NCBI RefSeq assembly: GCF_001610835.1
Contig: NZ_CP011270.1
Coordinates: forward strand, 3,924,001 to 3,988,000
Length of the DNA stretch: 64,000 nt
Reading direction: 5' to 3'
Origin: Planctomyces sp. SH-PL14
GTDB lineage: Bacteria; Planctomycetota; Planctomycetia; Planctomycetales; Planctomycetaceae
How positions within the stretch are numbered: position 1 is the stretch's first letter; each line of letters opens with the position of its first letter. Below are positions 16,719 through 25,988 of this stretch, piece by piece. The notes beneath the pieces were generated by a model that saw only the letters and a program-made list of their open reading frames with translations, did no database searches and had not been told where the DNA came from. Both the position numbers and the translations under genes were made by a program.

Positions 16719-17327
16719 ATGCCGAACATTCAGTGGATCGAGGAGAAGGACGCCGAAGGGGCTGCGGCCGCGGGGTATGCGGCTTACTTCCGCAAGCGGA
16801 CGGACCGGACGACGGTGGCGCCGATCATCAAGTGTTTCAGTCACCGGCCGGACTTCATGCAGCAGGTGATGGAGTTCAGCTGGGGGCTGCATTTCTGTGA
16901 CGGGCATCTCACCGAGAAGGTGAAGGAGATGATTGCGACCGTGGTCTCGGGGCAGAACCGGTGTCCGTATTGCATGCACTCGCACGCCTATTTCCTGAAC
17001 GAGCATGGCGCCCCGGATGAGGCGGTGGCTTGCCTGGGGCGGGGGGAGATTGATGCCGCGCCGATTACAGACGCGGAGAAGGTGCTGATGCGGTATGTGA
17101 AGAAGCTGACGAACGAGTCGTACCGGTCGACGCCGGCGGATGCTCAGGGTTTGCGGGACGCAGGCTGGGCGGAGCCGCAGATTGCGGAGGCGGTGTATAT
17201 CGCGGCGCTGTTTGCGTTCTTCAATCGTGTGGCGAATGCGTTTGGGTTGGCGGATCCGCAGTATTACCAGATGGAGAATCGAACCGATCCGTTGGCGGGG
17301 TTCTTGAAGCCGGTCGGCGCCGAGTGA
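16719..17327 (+). CDS. AhpD/carboxymuconolactone-decarboxylase-fold peroxidase-related protein
   Basis: A 202-residue all-helical protein of the peroxidase-related AhpD/CMD superfamily. The catalytic CxxCxxxH motif is present (C82, C85, H89 in CPYCMHSH), preceded by the usual LTEKVKEMIATVVS helix. Such proteins reduce peroxides through a redox-active cysteine pair, or are uncharacterised relatives. Two in-frame ATGs lie close together; the second (16719) has GGAG at the right distance, so it was chosen over 16713. A structured repeat copy begins four bases after the stop codon. Confidence 0.87.
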   Translation: MPNIQWIEEKDAEGAAAAGYAAYFRKRTDRTTVAPIIKCFSHRPDFMQQVMEFSWGLHFCDGHLTEKVKEMIATVVSGQNRCPYCMHSHAYFLNEHGAPDEAVACLGRGEIDAAPITDAEKVLMRYVKKLTNESYRSTPADAQGLRDAGWAEPQIAEAVYIAALFAFFNRVANAFGLADPQYYQMENRTDPLAGFLKPVGAE

Positions 17328-17330
17328 CCG

Positions 17331-17655
17331 CGCCCTTGCCGGCACAGCGATGCCACCTCAAACCCAACGTGCGACGGCAGCCTGGGGTCAAGGGGCCAAG
17401 AAACAACACAGGCCCCCTTGCCGCCGGAGGCACTTCTATGAGGAACCGTGGGACGCAACGGATGTCCCCTTTGTGTCACCGGCGTGGAGGACTCACCGCT
17501 CGCTTTGTAATCCTCGCGGGTTGATGTGGGGGCATACGGCACGGTGTCCGCGCTTGGACACGCACTCCTTCAGACATCTCTCGACGGCGAGGCCTCCGGC
17601 GGGCAAAGGGGCCTTGCCCCTCTGCACTCCCCACCAGGGTGCCCCTGGACCCGGT
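17331..17655 (-). repeat. Dispersed structured repeat, copy 3 (full length, reverse)
   Basis: A full-length copy in reverse orientation, starting four bases after the preceding stop codon. Its right-module hairpin has the long loop form: the AAGGGGGCC/GGCCCCTT stem encloses TGTGTTGTTTCTT instead of a 3-nt loop. The middle segment carries the long spacer (GATTACAAAGCGAGCGGTGA on the reverse strand). Confidence 0.9.
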
Positions 17656-17730
17656 ATGGGGTGCGGCGCTTCGCATCGACGGGAATTGATGCCTCTCTTA
17701 GACTGAACGGAACCTCCTGGAGCGAGCGCT

Positions 17731-19161
17731 ATGCCTCCTTTGTCACGCCGCGACTTCTTCCACTGGGCCACCTCCGGACTCGGCGGAGCCGCACTCGCCT
17801 CCCTCCTCAACACACCCTCCCTCCAAGCCGCCGGCTCGCCCCCCGAAGCCCGAGATCCCTGGCCACACCACCCAGGCAAAGCCCGCCGCGCCATCCACAT
17901 CTGCCTCTGCGGCGGACTCAGCCAGGTCGACTCCTTCGACTACAAACCGACCCTCGAGACCTACCACGGCAAAAAGTTCGGCGGCATCGAGTCCGCCGAC
18001 GTCTTCTTCGGACAGATCGGCCTCCTCCGCCAGAGCGACTGGGCCTTCCGACAACGCGGCGAAGCCGGACTCTGGGTCTCCGAACTCTTCCCCCACCTCG
18101 GCGACGTCGCCGACGAACTGACCATCATCCACTCGATGTTCGCCGAGACATCGAACCACACCCCCGCCACCTTCCAGGAAAACACCGGCTTCCGACTCAA
18201 CGGCTTTCCCACCGCCGGAGCCTGGCTCTCCTACGGTATGGGGGCCGAGACCGAAGACCTCCCCGCCTATGTCGTCATCCCCGACAACCGCGGCATCCCG
18301 GCCGGAGGATCGATCAACTGGAGCAACGGCTTCCTCCCCGCCCGGCATCAGGGAGTCATCCTCCGCAGCCAGGGGAAGGCGGTCGAAGACCTGTTCCCCG
18401 CCCGCGACATCCCCAAAGAGACCGAAGCCGCCTCCCGCGATCTGCTGGCGGCCATGAACCGCGACCACCTCGACCGCCACGACGGAGACGACGCCCTCGC
18501 CGCCCGCATGCGGAGCTACGAACTGGCCGCGCGGATGCAGCTCGCCGTCCCCGAAGTGACCGACCTCGACGGCGAAACCGCCGCGACGCACGCGCTCTAC
18601 GGCCTCGACCGGGACGAAACGCGCGACTTCGGACGGACCTGCCTCCTGACGCGGCGGCTGCTGGAGAAAGGGGTCCGGTTCGTCCAGATGTACTCCGGCG
18701 GCGCGTTCGGCTCGCCGCGGATCAACTGGGACGGACACGAGGACATGAAGCAGAACCACGGCCAGGAGGCGCTACGGATCGACCGGCCGATCGCGGGACT
18801 CCTCCGCGACCTCCGTCAGCGGGGAATGCTCGAAGACACGCTCGTCCTGTTCACGAGCGAGTTCGGACGGACCCCCTTCACGCAGTCCGCCTCAGACGTC
18901 CTGGGCAAAGGCCGCGACCACAACCAGTACGGGTTCACGACCTGGATGGCGGGCGCGGGACTCAAGCACGGAATCGCGTACGGCGCCACCGACGAGATCG
19001 GCTGGAAGGCGGTCGAAAACCAGGTCCACTGGCACGACTTCCACGCGACGGTGCTGCACCTGCTGGGACTCGACCACACGCGGCTGACGTTCTACCACAA
19101 CGGAATCGAACGGCGGCTGACGAACGTGCACGGGGAAGTCGTTCACGGACTGCTGGCGTGA
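17731..19161 (+). CDS. DUF1501 protein with twin-arginine-type leader
   Basis: A 476-residue DUF1501 protein of the sulfatase/alkaline-phosphatase fold superfamily abundant in planctomycetes. The leader has SRRDFFHWATSGLGGAALAS, a twin-arginine export signal with two adjacent arginines. Typical family stretches are seen: ICLCGGLSQVDSFDYKP, VRFVQMYSGGAFG, NWDGHEDMKQNHGQ and LFTSEFGRTPFTQ. Cofactor and substrate are not established for the family. DUF1501 genes normally pair with DUF1549/DUF1553 cytochrome genes; this one stands alone, whereas the second copy at 43144 is in such a cluster. GGAG lies nine bases before the ATG. Confidence 0.92.
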   Translation: MPPLSRRDFFHWATSGLGGAALASLLNTPSLQAAGSPPEARDPWPHHPGKARRAIHICLCGGLSQVDSFDYKPTLETYHGKKFGGIESADVFFGQIGLLRQSDWAFRQRGEAGLWVSELFPHLGDVADELTIIHSMFAETSNHTPATFQENTGFRLNGFPTAGAWLSYGMGAETEDLPAYVVIPDNRGIPAGGSINWSNGFLPARHQGVILRSQGKAVEDLFPARDIPKETEAASRDLLAAMNRDHLDRHDGDDALAARMRSYELAARMQLAVPEVTDLDGETAATHALYGLDRDETRDFGRTCLLTRRLLEKGVRFVQMYSGGAFGSPRINWDGHEDMKQNHGQEALRIDRPIAGLLRDLRQRGMLEDTLVLFTSEFGRTPFTQSASDVLGKGRDHNQYGFTTWMAGAGLKHGIAYGATDEIGWKAVENQVHWHDFHATVLHLLGLDHTRLTFYHNGIERRLTNVHGEVVHGLLA

Positions 19162-19196
19162 CATGACATCAGGCCAAATTCCAAAGGAGCGTCTAC

Positions 19197-20849
19197 TTAG
19201 AACTTCGTCAGCAACGCTCCACCAGTTACGAACGAACCGGCTTCTTCAATGTGATGCGGTTCGATCTGCTCACGATCCTCTAGGTCCGCAATGGTTCGGG
19301 CGACTTTGGCGAGCCGGTCCATCGAGCGTGTCGACAGGCTCGTACTCTCGATGAACCGCTTGTAGCTGGACAATCCATCCGACGTCAGGTCGCAGTACTC
19401 CAAGACATGACCGCCGGGGATCGCTGCGTTACACGGAATCGATGTTCCATTGAAACGCTGATGCTGACGTTGCCGGGCCTTCTCGGTCTGCGCGCGCATG
19501 CGAGCAGAAACACCTTCTTCCGTCGGAGCGAAGCGCTCATCAACGCTGAGTCGATCCATGTCCACTTTCAGATCGATTCGATCAAGGATGGGGCCACTTA
19601 GCTTCTTCTGATACTTGTCAACCTCACCCTTTCGACAAGTGCACTGTGGGGTGCCGAAATAACCGCATGGGCACGGGTTCATCGCGGCGACAAGCGAGAA
19701 TCGACATGGGTAGCTGACCGTGGCGTTGACTCTTGAGATAGTCACTTCACCGGACTCCAGAGGCTGGCGAAGTGCCTCCAGCGTTGAGCCGCTGAATTCC
19801 GCTAACTCATCAAGAAAGAGCACTCCCAAATGAGCCAACGTGATTTCGCCCGGTCTCGCAACACCGCTGCCCCCTCCGACGAGAGACTGCTTCGAAGCGG
19901 AGTGATGTACTGTCCGCATAGGACGACGAGTCACGGCCAGGCCGTCTCGCGACAGGGCGTCGCAGGCGGAGTAGATCTTGGTGAGAAGAACCTTTTCGTC
20001 ATCCTTGAGCCGCGGCAAGATGCCGGCAATAGCACCTGCGATCAGCGACTTGCCCTCACCTGGAGGACCAATCATGAGGAGATTGTGCCCTCCCGATGCG
20101 GCGATCATCGCCGCACGTTTAGCACGGGCCTGTCCGCGGACCTTACCGAAATCCACGGCTCGATCGATTGCATTCTCGAACTCAATTGGCTTCGAGAGAG
20201 CATTCTCCAGCCCCTTCCGTCCTCCAAAAAACTCCACCACCTCTTCCAGCAAAGAAACGGGAAACACGCCGCAACCTTCGTGTCCCGGCTTGGCGAGAAT
20301 CAGAGCGCATTCTTTCTCATTCCCCGTAGGCACAATTAGCTTCTGACCGGGTTTCGCCTCGTAGGCAAGGGACAGCGCGCCAGGCACACGTCGCACCTCG
20401 CCATGGAGGCCCAGTTCCCCCATCAAGAGGTAGTCCCCCTATTTGTGTTCAGCAAGATCCGGTAACAAGCCGGCGGCCTGAAGCATGATGATCGCGAGAG
20501 GAAGATCGAGCCATGTGCCGTCCTTAGGCAGGTCTGCGGGCGCAAGATTGATCAGGATCTCAACCTGCGGCTCGGGAACTCGGAGTTTCGCAAAGGCGCC
20601 GGAGATTCGAGACAGAGCTTCGCGCACGACGCTGCCGGCCATCCCGGAGATCTCTACAGCATTTCTCCAAGGACAAGGCTCGTCGAAAACGGAAACAGCT
20701 CGGGCCTGCAGCTCAATCACTCGTCCTTCGATTCCGAAGACGACTCCGCCATTCAAAGAGTGATCGCGATTCAGTAACTCAAGAAGTTCTCGCTTCGAAA
20801 GAAACGGTCGAAACAAAGTCTTGTTGACTGCCATGGCCCTTGCTCGCAT
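19197..20849 (-). pseudogene. comM: comM (YifB-family AAA+ ATPase) interrupted by an in-frame amber codon
   Basis: A Mg-chelatase-like ComM/YifB protein, the branch-migration helicase of natural transformation. The first 137 codons end AEHK, then TAG (20439-20441), and the same frame continues GDYLLMGELGLHGEV to the normal end at 19197, so one nonsense codon splits it. The downstream part keeps Walker A GPPGEGKS, Walker B LFLDELAEF, the family hallmark NPCPCGYFG and the C-terminal helical domain. An N-terminal extension of about 38 residues precedes the usual GIEGRVIELQ start region. GC content is visibly lower (about 52-58% in sampled lines) than the neighbours, suggesting transfer. ATG at 20834 is an alternative start. 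Readthrough or a sequencing error cannot be excluded. Confidence 0.8.
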
Positions 20850-20945
20850 CAGAAGAGAGTCAGCACCATTGAGAATGGTAAACCAGCGGACTGACCTGTC
20901 TCAAACTGAGCCCGTGGAGGTCGAGACGCCGGTGAACGGAGTTCT

Positions 20946-22247
20946 TCACTCGGTCAGGTTCGGAAGCCCGAGCGTGCGGCCGTAGAGCCGCGTCAGGTCC
21001 GCGCGGTTCATTCCGTAGGCTCGCGTCAGGCTGTCTTCCCACTCGAGACCTTCCTTGATCCCGTTGAAGAAGAGCTTGAACTGCTCCGGGTTGATCTTGA
21101 GCAGGAGCTCCACCATCGAGCTGGCGATCCCGTACTGGTCGCGGTTCAGCCCTTCCAGGTCGTAGAACGGTCCCAGCCGGCCCGCGTTCGTGACCACTTC
21201 CGCCCCCGCCCGCTGGCGGCGGCCGATCTCTCCCGCTTTCCCTTCCTTCGGGACGATCGCCGCCGCGACCCACTCCGCGATCCCCTCATTGACCCAGGTG
21301 GTGACGAAGGTCGAGGTCTTGACCCGATGGATGTAGCCGTGGGCGGTCTCATGGACGAGGACCGCGGCAAAGAAGTCCGGATTCTCTCCCCGATAGCAGG
21401 AGATCGTCACCGCCCCGAGCGTGTTGGCGTGGCAGATCCCCTGGGCGCCGACGGCGTTGGGGTTGTCCATGAACCGCGTCTCGTATTCGTAGAAGTCCCC
21501 CCGGTTCGTGAAACAGACGACCGGACACTTTCCCTGCCAGACATTCGTCCCGGGCTTGATCCCGAACGCCTGCCCCAGGAATTCGTACATCTTGTCGAGG
21601 TGTGCGGTGAACGGAGCGGCCTGGCCGGCCGGCATATCGGTGAAGAAGAGGAAGTACTTCGTTTCGTGAAGCTGCATCGGCAGGCGGCCGAAGTGCTGCC
21701 CCACCTTCTGCAGCTCCTCCTTCTGCTTCGTCGTCTCCTTGCCGATCTCCTCCTGCGAGAGTTCCCCCCAGAACTTGTGATACTGCGTCTTGGCCAGCCG
21801 GCTGCTGATTTCTTCTGTCCGGGCCGCGAGGTCGTCGAGGACGTACATCTTCTGCGTCGGCAGGTAGCTCAGCGGATAGACGACCGACTCCGCCTCGATC
21901 TGAAACACTTTCTCGGCGTTGATCTTCCGCGACGTCTTGCCGTTCAGCAGGACGTCGATCGACCGGAACCGGTCCGCCTGCTTCCCCGTCACGAACTTCT
22001 TGATGACGACGTTCTCTTCCTCGTCGCCGTTTCTCATGAGCAGCTTGACCGTCTGGCCCTGGAGAGCCTTCAGCTGCTCCTCATCGAGGGCGTGCTCGAA
22101 CGCCGCCCGCTCGACCGGGTCCTTCCCGGCCGTGGCGGACGAGAGCGCCAGCGAATTCTGCGCGGACTTCTGCTGACCCTGCGCCCAGAGGGGTGTTCCT
22201 GAGAGACATCCGCACAGCACGAGAGAACCAAGCCAGAAGCGCCGCAT
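20946..22247 (-). CDS. Exported HExxH metallopeptidase-like protein
   Basis: A 433-residue protein with signal peptide MRRFWLGSLVLCGCLSGTPLWA. An N-terminal SH3-like region (about 55-125) with QGQTVKLLMRNGDEEENVV precedes a charged helical linker. The C-terminal half holds HETAH (H299-E300-T-A-H303) followed by NEGIAEW (E321/E325), the arrangement of gluzincin or peptidase-MA-like zinc peptidases and of DUF1570-type planctomycete proteins. The site appears intact, so activity is plausible but unproven. The frame is open 15 codons further upstream; 22247 was chosen because the signal peptide starts there. It is read in the same direction as the broken comM, 96 bp upstream of it. Confidence 0.82.
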   Translation of the reverse strand: MRRFWLGSLVLCGCLSGTPLWAQGQQKSAQNSLALSSATAGKDPVERAAFEHALDEEQLKALQGQTVKLLMRNGDEEENVVIKKFVTGKQADRFRSIDVLLNGKTSRKINAEKVFQIEAESVVYPLSYLPTQKMYVLDDLAARTEEISSRLAKTQYHKFWGELSQEEIGKETTKQKEELQKVGQHFGRLPMQLHETKYFLFFTDMPAGQAAPFTAHLDKMYEFLGQAFGIKPGTNVWQGKCPVVCFTNRGDFYEYETRFMDNPNAVGAQGICHANTLGAVTISCYRGENPDFFAAVLVHETAHGYIHRVKTSTFVTTWVNEGIAEWVAAAIVPKEGKAGEIGRRQRAGAEVVTNAGRLGPFYDLEGLNRDQYGIASSMVELLLKINPEQFKLFFNGIKEGLEWEDSLTRAYGMNRADLTRLYGRTLGLPNLTE

Positions 22248-22497
22248 GAGACCAATCCTAACCGGGCCCGGAAATCGACCGCCCTTCCTCAAACAGCCTA
22301 CCCGCCCTCCGCTGACAATTCGATGTTGCGCGGCTCGGACGGAAGCCCGGAAGAGGCCGGACAGTGATCGTTCGACGGGCGACGTGGCGTTCCGGAGACC
22401 TCAATCGTGGGGCTTTGGACCATAATTCCTTGCCGACAGCCTCTCCGGATCACCGGCATAGCACTTGCCAACGCTGCTTGGGCCGAGGAGGAGTGCA

Positions 22498-24741
22498 ATG
22501 CGTGCCGGACTGGGAGTGACGTGGCTGATGCTGGCGGCGATGACCGCCTGGGGGGCGGAGAAAGCGACGCCCAAGCTGCCGGACCGCTTTCAGCCGACCG
22601 ATACGTCCCGACTCATGGGATCCCCCGATCCGCTGCCACTGGAAGCGGTCCGGGCGTTCCCCAACCTGACCTTCGAGCGGCCGGTCGAGCTGACCGCGCC
22701 GAACGATGGCTCGCACCGCAACTTCGTGCTGGAGCAGAAGGGGCGGATTCTCGTCTTCGATGATCGCGACGACGCCAAGGGGGCGGCGACGTTCCTCGAC
22801 CTGCGCGATGTCGTGCTCTCCAAAGGAAACGAAGAGGGGCTGCTCGGTCTGGCCTTTCATCCGCAGTACCGGGAGAACGGCCAGTTCTTCGTCTACTACT
22901 CGACGAAGCCCAGGGCGTCGGTGATTGCGCGGTTCCGCGTCCAGAAGGACGATCCGAACAAGGCCGACCGGGACTCCGAAGAAAGACTGCTCGTCATTCC
23001 GCAGCCGTACGAGAACCACAACGGCGGCAGCATGCGGTTTGGCCACGACGGATTCCTGTACATCGGCCTGGGGGACGGCGGCCTCCGCGACGATCCGCAC
23101 AGCAATGCTCAGAACCGGGGGACGCTGCTCGGCAAGATCCTGCGGATCGATGTCGATCATCCGTCCGACGATCGTCCCTACGGGATCCCGAAGGACAACC
23201 CGTTCGTCGGCAAGGCGGGAGCGAAGGAAGAGATCTGGGCCTATGGCTTCCGGAACCCGTGGCGGATCGCCGTCGACCGCCGCTCCGGGGAGCTCTGGAC
23301 CGGAGATGTCGGGCAGGACCGGTTTGAAGAGATCGACCTTGTCCGCCGCGGCGGCAACTACGGATGGAACATCCGCGAAGGGTTCCATGACTTCGAGCCG
23401 AGCGATCCCGAGAAGCCGGCGGACCTGATTGAGCCCCTGGTCGAATACTTCCGGACGGACGGTCAGTCGGTGACCGGAGGAGTGGCTTATCGCGGCCCGT
23501 CGCTCCGGGAGTACGACGGGGCGTACTTCTACGGCGACTACCTCACCGGCAAGGTCTGGGTGATCCGCCGTGAAGGAGAGCGAGTTTCCGAGAATCCGCA
23601 GGTGGCGGAGACGAATCTGCAGATCGCCGCTTTTGGCGAGGACGCCCAGGGGGAGATGTACCTGTGCGCGTTCGACGGTGGCCTGTACCGGCTCGCGCCG
23701 TCGGGCAAGGATCGGAAGGCGATCGCTGCCGCGTTTCCGCGGAAGCTGTCGGAGACGGGGCTGTTCCGGTCGGTAGCCGGGAATGAGCCGGTGGAGAGTC
23801 TGATCCCGTACGAGGTGAACGTTCCGTTCTGGTCCGACTTCGCCGTGAAGGAGCGGTTTGTTGCCCTGCCGAAGGCGGGGTCCATCACGTTCCATGAGCG
23901 GGACAAGTGGGAGTTCCCGGTTGGGACTGTCTTTGTGAAAACGTTCTGGATGCACCAGGACCGGGTCCGCATGGAGAAACCGCGACGGCTGGAGACCCGG
24001 CTCTTCGTTCACTCGCCGGAGGGGTGGAAGGGGTACACCTACGTCTACAACGACGACGAGACGGAGGCGACCCTACTGGAGGAAGGCGAGACGCGGCCAA
24101 TTGAGATCGAGACGGCGAAGGGGACGATTTCTCAGCCGTACTACTTCCCCGACCGGGCCGACTGCATGGCCTGTCATACGAAGGGGGAGGGGTTTGTGCT
24201 GGGTCTGAACACGCGGCAGATGAACCGGACGCTGACGTGCGGTGAGGGGTCGGCCAATCAGATCGATCTGTTTTCGAAGCTGGGTTTATTCAAGAGCGTT
24301 CCGGACAAGCCCGCGAAGGAGCAGGACGCTTTTCCGGAGTGGGGATTTGGGAACTGGGATCGGAGTCCACAACACGGCTCCGGTTCGGCCCCGAAATCCT
24401 CCCCCCTGGGGGACACGGACGTCCTCGCGCGGGCCTGGTTGGAGGTGAATTGTGTTGTGTGTCACCGGCCGTCGGGGATTGCGCCGGGGAACCGGGACTT
24501 CCGGTTTCATTCGCCGCTGGAGTCGGTGAATGTGGTGGACAAGCCGCCGGGTCAGAGGCGGCGGTTGCCGGAGTCGTGGCGGCTGGTGAAGCCGGGGGAG
24601 CCGGCGGAGTCGGATTTGTTCCAGCGGATTGCGCATCGTGGTGAGCGGCAGATGCCACCGCTGGCGACGCGAGTGGTGGATGAAGATGCGCTGCGGATCA
24701 TCGAGAAGTGGATCCGCGAGTTACCACAGAAGGCCCCATAG
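22498..24741 (+). CDS. Glucose/sorbosone-dehydrogenase-like propeller fused to cytochrome c-like domain
   Basis: A 747-residue exported protein (signal MRAGLGVTWLMLAAMTAWGA). Residues about 55-420 form a six-bladed propeller of the PQQ-dependent soluble glucose/sorbosone dehydrogenase type: EEGLLGLAFHPQYRENGQFF, GGSMRFGHDGFLYIGLGDGG and WAYGFRNPWR are typical. The C-terminal part has two CxxCH heme sites, CMACH at residue 556 and CVVCH at about 652, so electrons from an oxidised sugar or aldehyde could pass to bound heme. GAGGAGG precedes the ATG. Substrate and PQQ dependence are inferred from the family. A structured repeat begins three bases after the stop. Confidence 0.88.
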   Translation: MRAGLGVTWLMLAAMTAWGAEKATPKLPDRFQPTDTSRLMGSPDPLPLEAVRAFPNLTFERPVELTAPNDGSHRNFVLEQKGRILVFDDRDDAKGAATFLDLRDVVLSKGNEEGLLGLAFHPQYRENGQFFVYYSTKPRASVIARFRVQKDDPNKADRDSEERLLVIPQPYENHNGGSMRFGHDGFLYIGLGDGGLRDDPHSNAQNRGTLLGKILRIDVDHPSDDRPYGIPKDNPFVGKAGAKEEIWAYGFRNPWRIAVDRRSGELWTGDVGQDRFEEIDLVRRGGNYGWNIREGFHDFEPSDPEKPADLIEPLVEYFRTDGQSVTGGVAYRGPSLREYDGAYFYGDYLTGKVWVIRREGERVSENPQVAETNLQIAAFGEDAQGEMYLCAFDGGLYRLAPSGKDRKAIAAAFPRKLSETGLFRSVAGNEPVESLIPYEVNVPFWSDFAVKERFVALPKAGSITFHERDKWEFPVGTVFVKTFWMHQDRVRMEKPRRLETRLFVHSPEGWKGYTYVYNDDETEATLLEEGETRPIEIETAKGTISQPYYFPDRADCMACHTKGEGFVLGLNTRQMNRTLTCGEGSANQIDLFSKLGLFKSVPDKPAKEQDAFPEWGFGNWDRSPQHGSGSAPKSSPLGDTDVLARAWLEVNCVVCHRPSGIAPGNRDFRFHSPLESVNVVDKPPGQRRRLPESWRLVKPGEPAESDLFQRIAHRGERQMPPLATRVVDEDALRIIEKWIRELPQKAP

Positions 24742-24743
24742 AG

Positions 24744-25020
24744 CCGGGTCCAGGGGCACCCTGGTGGGGGATGCAAGGGGGTCACACCCCCTTGCCCGCC
24801 GGAGGCTTTGGCCGTCGAGAGATGCCTGAAGAAGATCGTGTCCAAACGCGGACAGCGTGCCGTATATCCCCACACCAACCCGCTGGGAGCACAAAGCGGA
24901 CGCCCGTTGTGTTCCACGGTTCCTCATGGAAGCGCCTCCGGCGGCAAGGGGTGAGACCCCCTTGACCCCGGCTGCCGTCGCACGTTGGGTTTGAGCTATA
25001 CAGCGGTGCCGGCAAGAGCG
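24744..25020 (+). repeat. Dispersed structured repeat, copy 4 (short form, forward)
   Basis: A 277-bp copy that occupies practically the whole gap between two convergent genes: two bases after one stop and two bases before the other. Hairpin 2 is AAGGGGGT-cac-ACCCCCTT. The middle spacer is the short version, lacking about 40 bp found in copies 2, 3, 5, 8 and 9. Confidence 0.9.
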
Positions 25021-25022
25021 GT

Positions 25023-25583
25023 TTAGAGATCGTCGGCCAGTGACTTCGCTTCCGCCGTCTTCGTCCGCTCCAGATACAGCTTCTTGTGCGACAAAGCGAA
25101 CGTCGCGTAGCTGTCCGTCCCATAAACCTCAAGCTGGGACGCCTTGTTCTCCCACGTCAGCGTCCGCTTGGCGTCATCGCTTCGCGTCGGCGGCCCATAC
25201 TTCTCCGTGAAAGCCCGCTTGATCAGGCTCTCGGCCCCCGGACCGCGAACGGTCCCGTAGATCCGGACCAGCTTGTCGTCTGCAAACCCGTAAGCCAGCT
25301 GCTCGATCGGCAGTCCCGCCGCGGTCAGCTTCTTGTACTCGGGACGCTCAAACTCACCGACGATCGCGCACGCCTTCATGTCGCCGACCATCTCGACGAC
25401 CGGAATTGTCCGCCGGTTGCCATACCGGTCGATCGTGTCCCGCTTGTGCCGGGTCAGAACCTCCTCCAGCGTGGTCTTGCCGATCACGTCCCCTTTGAAC
25501 GCGTATCCAGCGGAGCTCCCCCAGCAGCCGCTCATCCCGAGCGCTGTGGCGAGAATTCCAATGACCACCGCTGTCTGCCGCAT
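25023..25583 (-). CDS. Putative lipoprotein of unknown function
   Basis: A 186-residue protein with a lipoprotein signal (LATALGMSGC, lipidated cysteine at about residue 20). The mature part is a mixed alpha/beta domain with GKTTLEEVLTRH near its start and a repeated strand-helix pattern (KLVRIYGTVRG, LIKRAFTEKYGPP, SQLEVYGTDSYATF), similar in style to SmpA/BamE-like folds; this is not certain. The start at 25583 was chosen over the GTG three codons upstream because that GTG lies directly against the AAGGGG ribosome-binding site. Convergent with the sugar dehydrogenase fusion across repeat copy 4. Confidence 0.78.
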   Translation of the reverse strand: MRQTAVVIGILATALGMSGCWGSSAGYAFKGDVIGKTTLEEVLTRHKRDTIDRYGNRRTIPVVEMVGDMKACAIVGEFERPEYKKLTAAGLPIEQLAYGFADDKLVRIYGTVRGPGAESLIKRAFTEKYGPPTRSDDAKRTLTWENKASQLEVYGTDSYATFALSHKKLYLERTKTAEAKSLADDL

Positions 25584-25740
25584 GGGCGACACCCCTTCCG
25601 TGCGACTTTTTCCTTTCTGTCATATCGGCGTCCGCCCGCCCCGAGACGCCGCCCAATTCCGCGGGAACAACCACCCATTCGCGAACCGCTCACACAACCG
25701 AGACAGCTTTTCGCTCTTGCCCAGCCGGCAAAGTTTGACA

Positions 25741-25910
25741 GGGGAGGCGGAAGGCTTAAGGCCGAAGGGGGAAGGAAGAGGTTTTTCGCAAGGTTTTTGG
25801 AGGGACTGTGAGGATGTCGGTACGGCGGAAATCGCACGGAATGCCCCTCCGGTCTCTCTACCTTCAGCCTTCCGCCTTCCGCCTCAAGCCTCCCCCTCTC
25901 CCCCCGCTTG
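25741..25910. repeat. Imperfect inverted repeat of GGCGGAAGGC-type units
   Basis: The left arm, GGGGAGGCGGAAGGCTTAAG at 25741, is complementary in pattern to the right arm CTTCCGCCTCAAGCCTCCCC ending near 25897. The arms are direct repeats of CTTCCGCC/AAGGCGG units. A segment CTACCTTCAGCCTTCCGCCT is repeated exactly at 37685-37704. The repeat fills the gap between a lipoprotein start and the acetyl-CoA synthetase gene (25584-25988); no other feature is visible there. Confidence 0.65.
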
Positions 25911-25988
25911 AATCCCCTTCCGCTCAGCCGTAGCATCGGCGACCTTTGATTTTCCGTGCCTTTGCGTTTGCGGGGAGCCTCGCCACTC

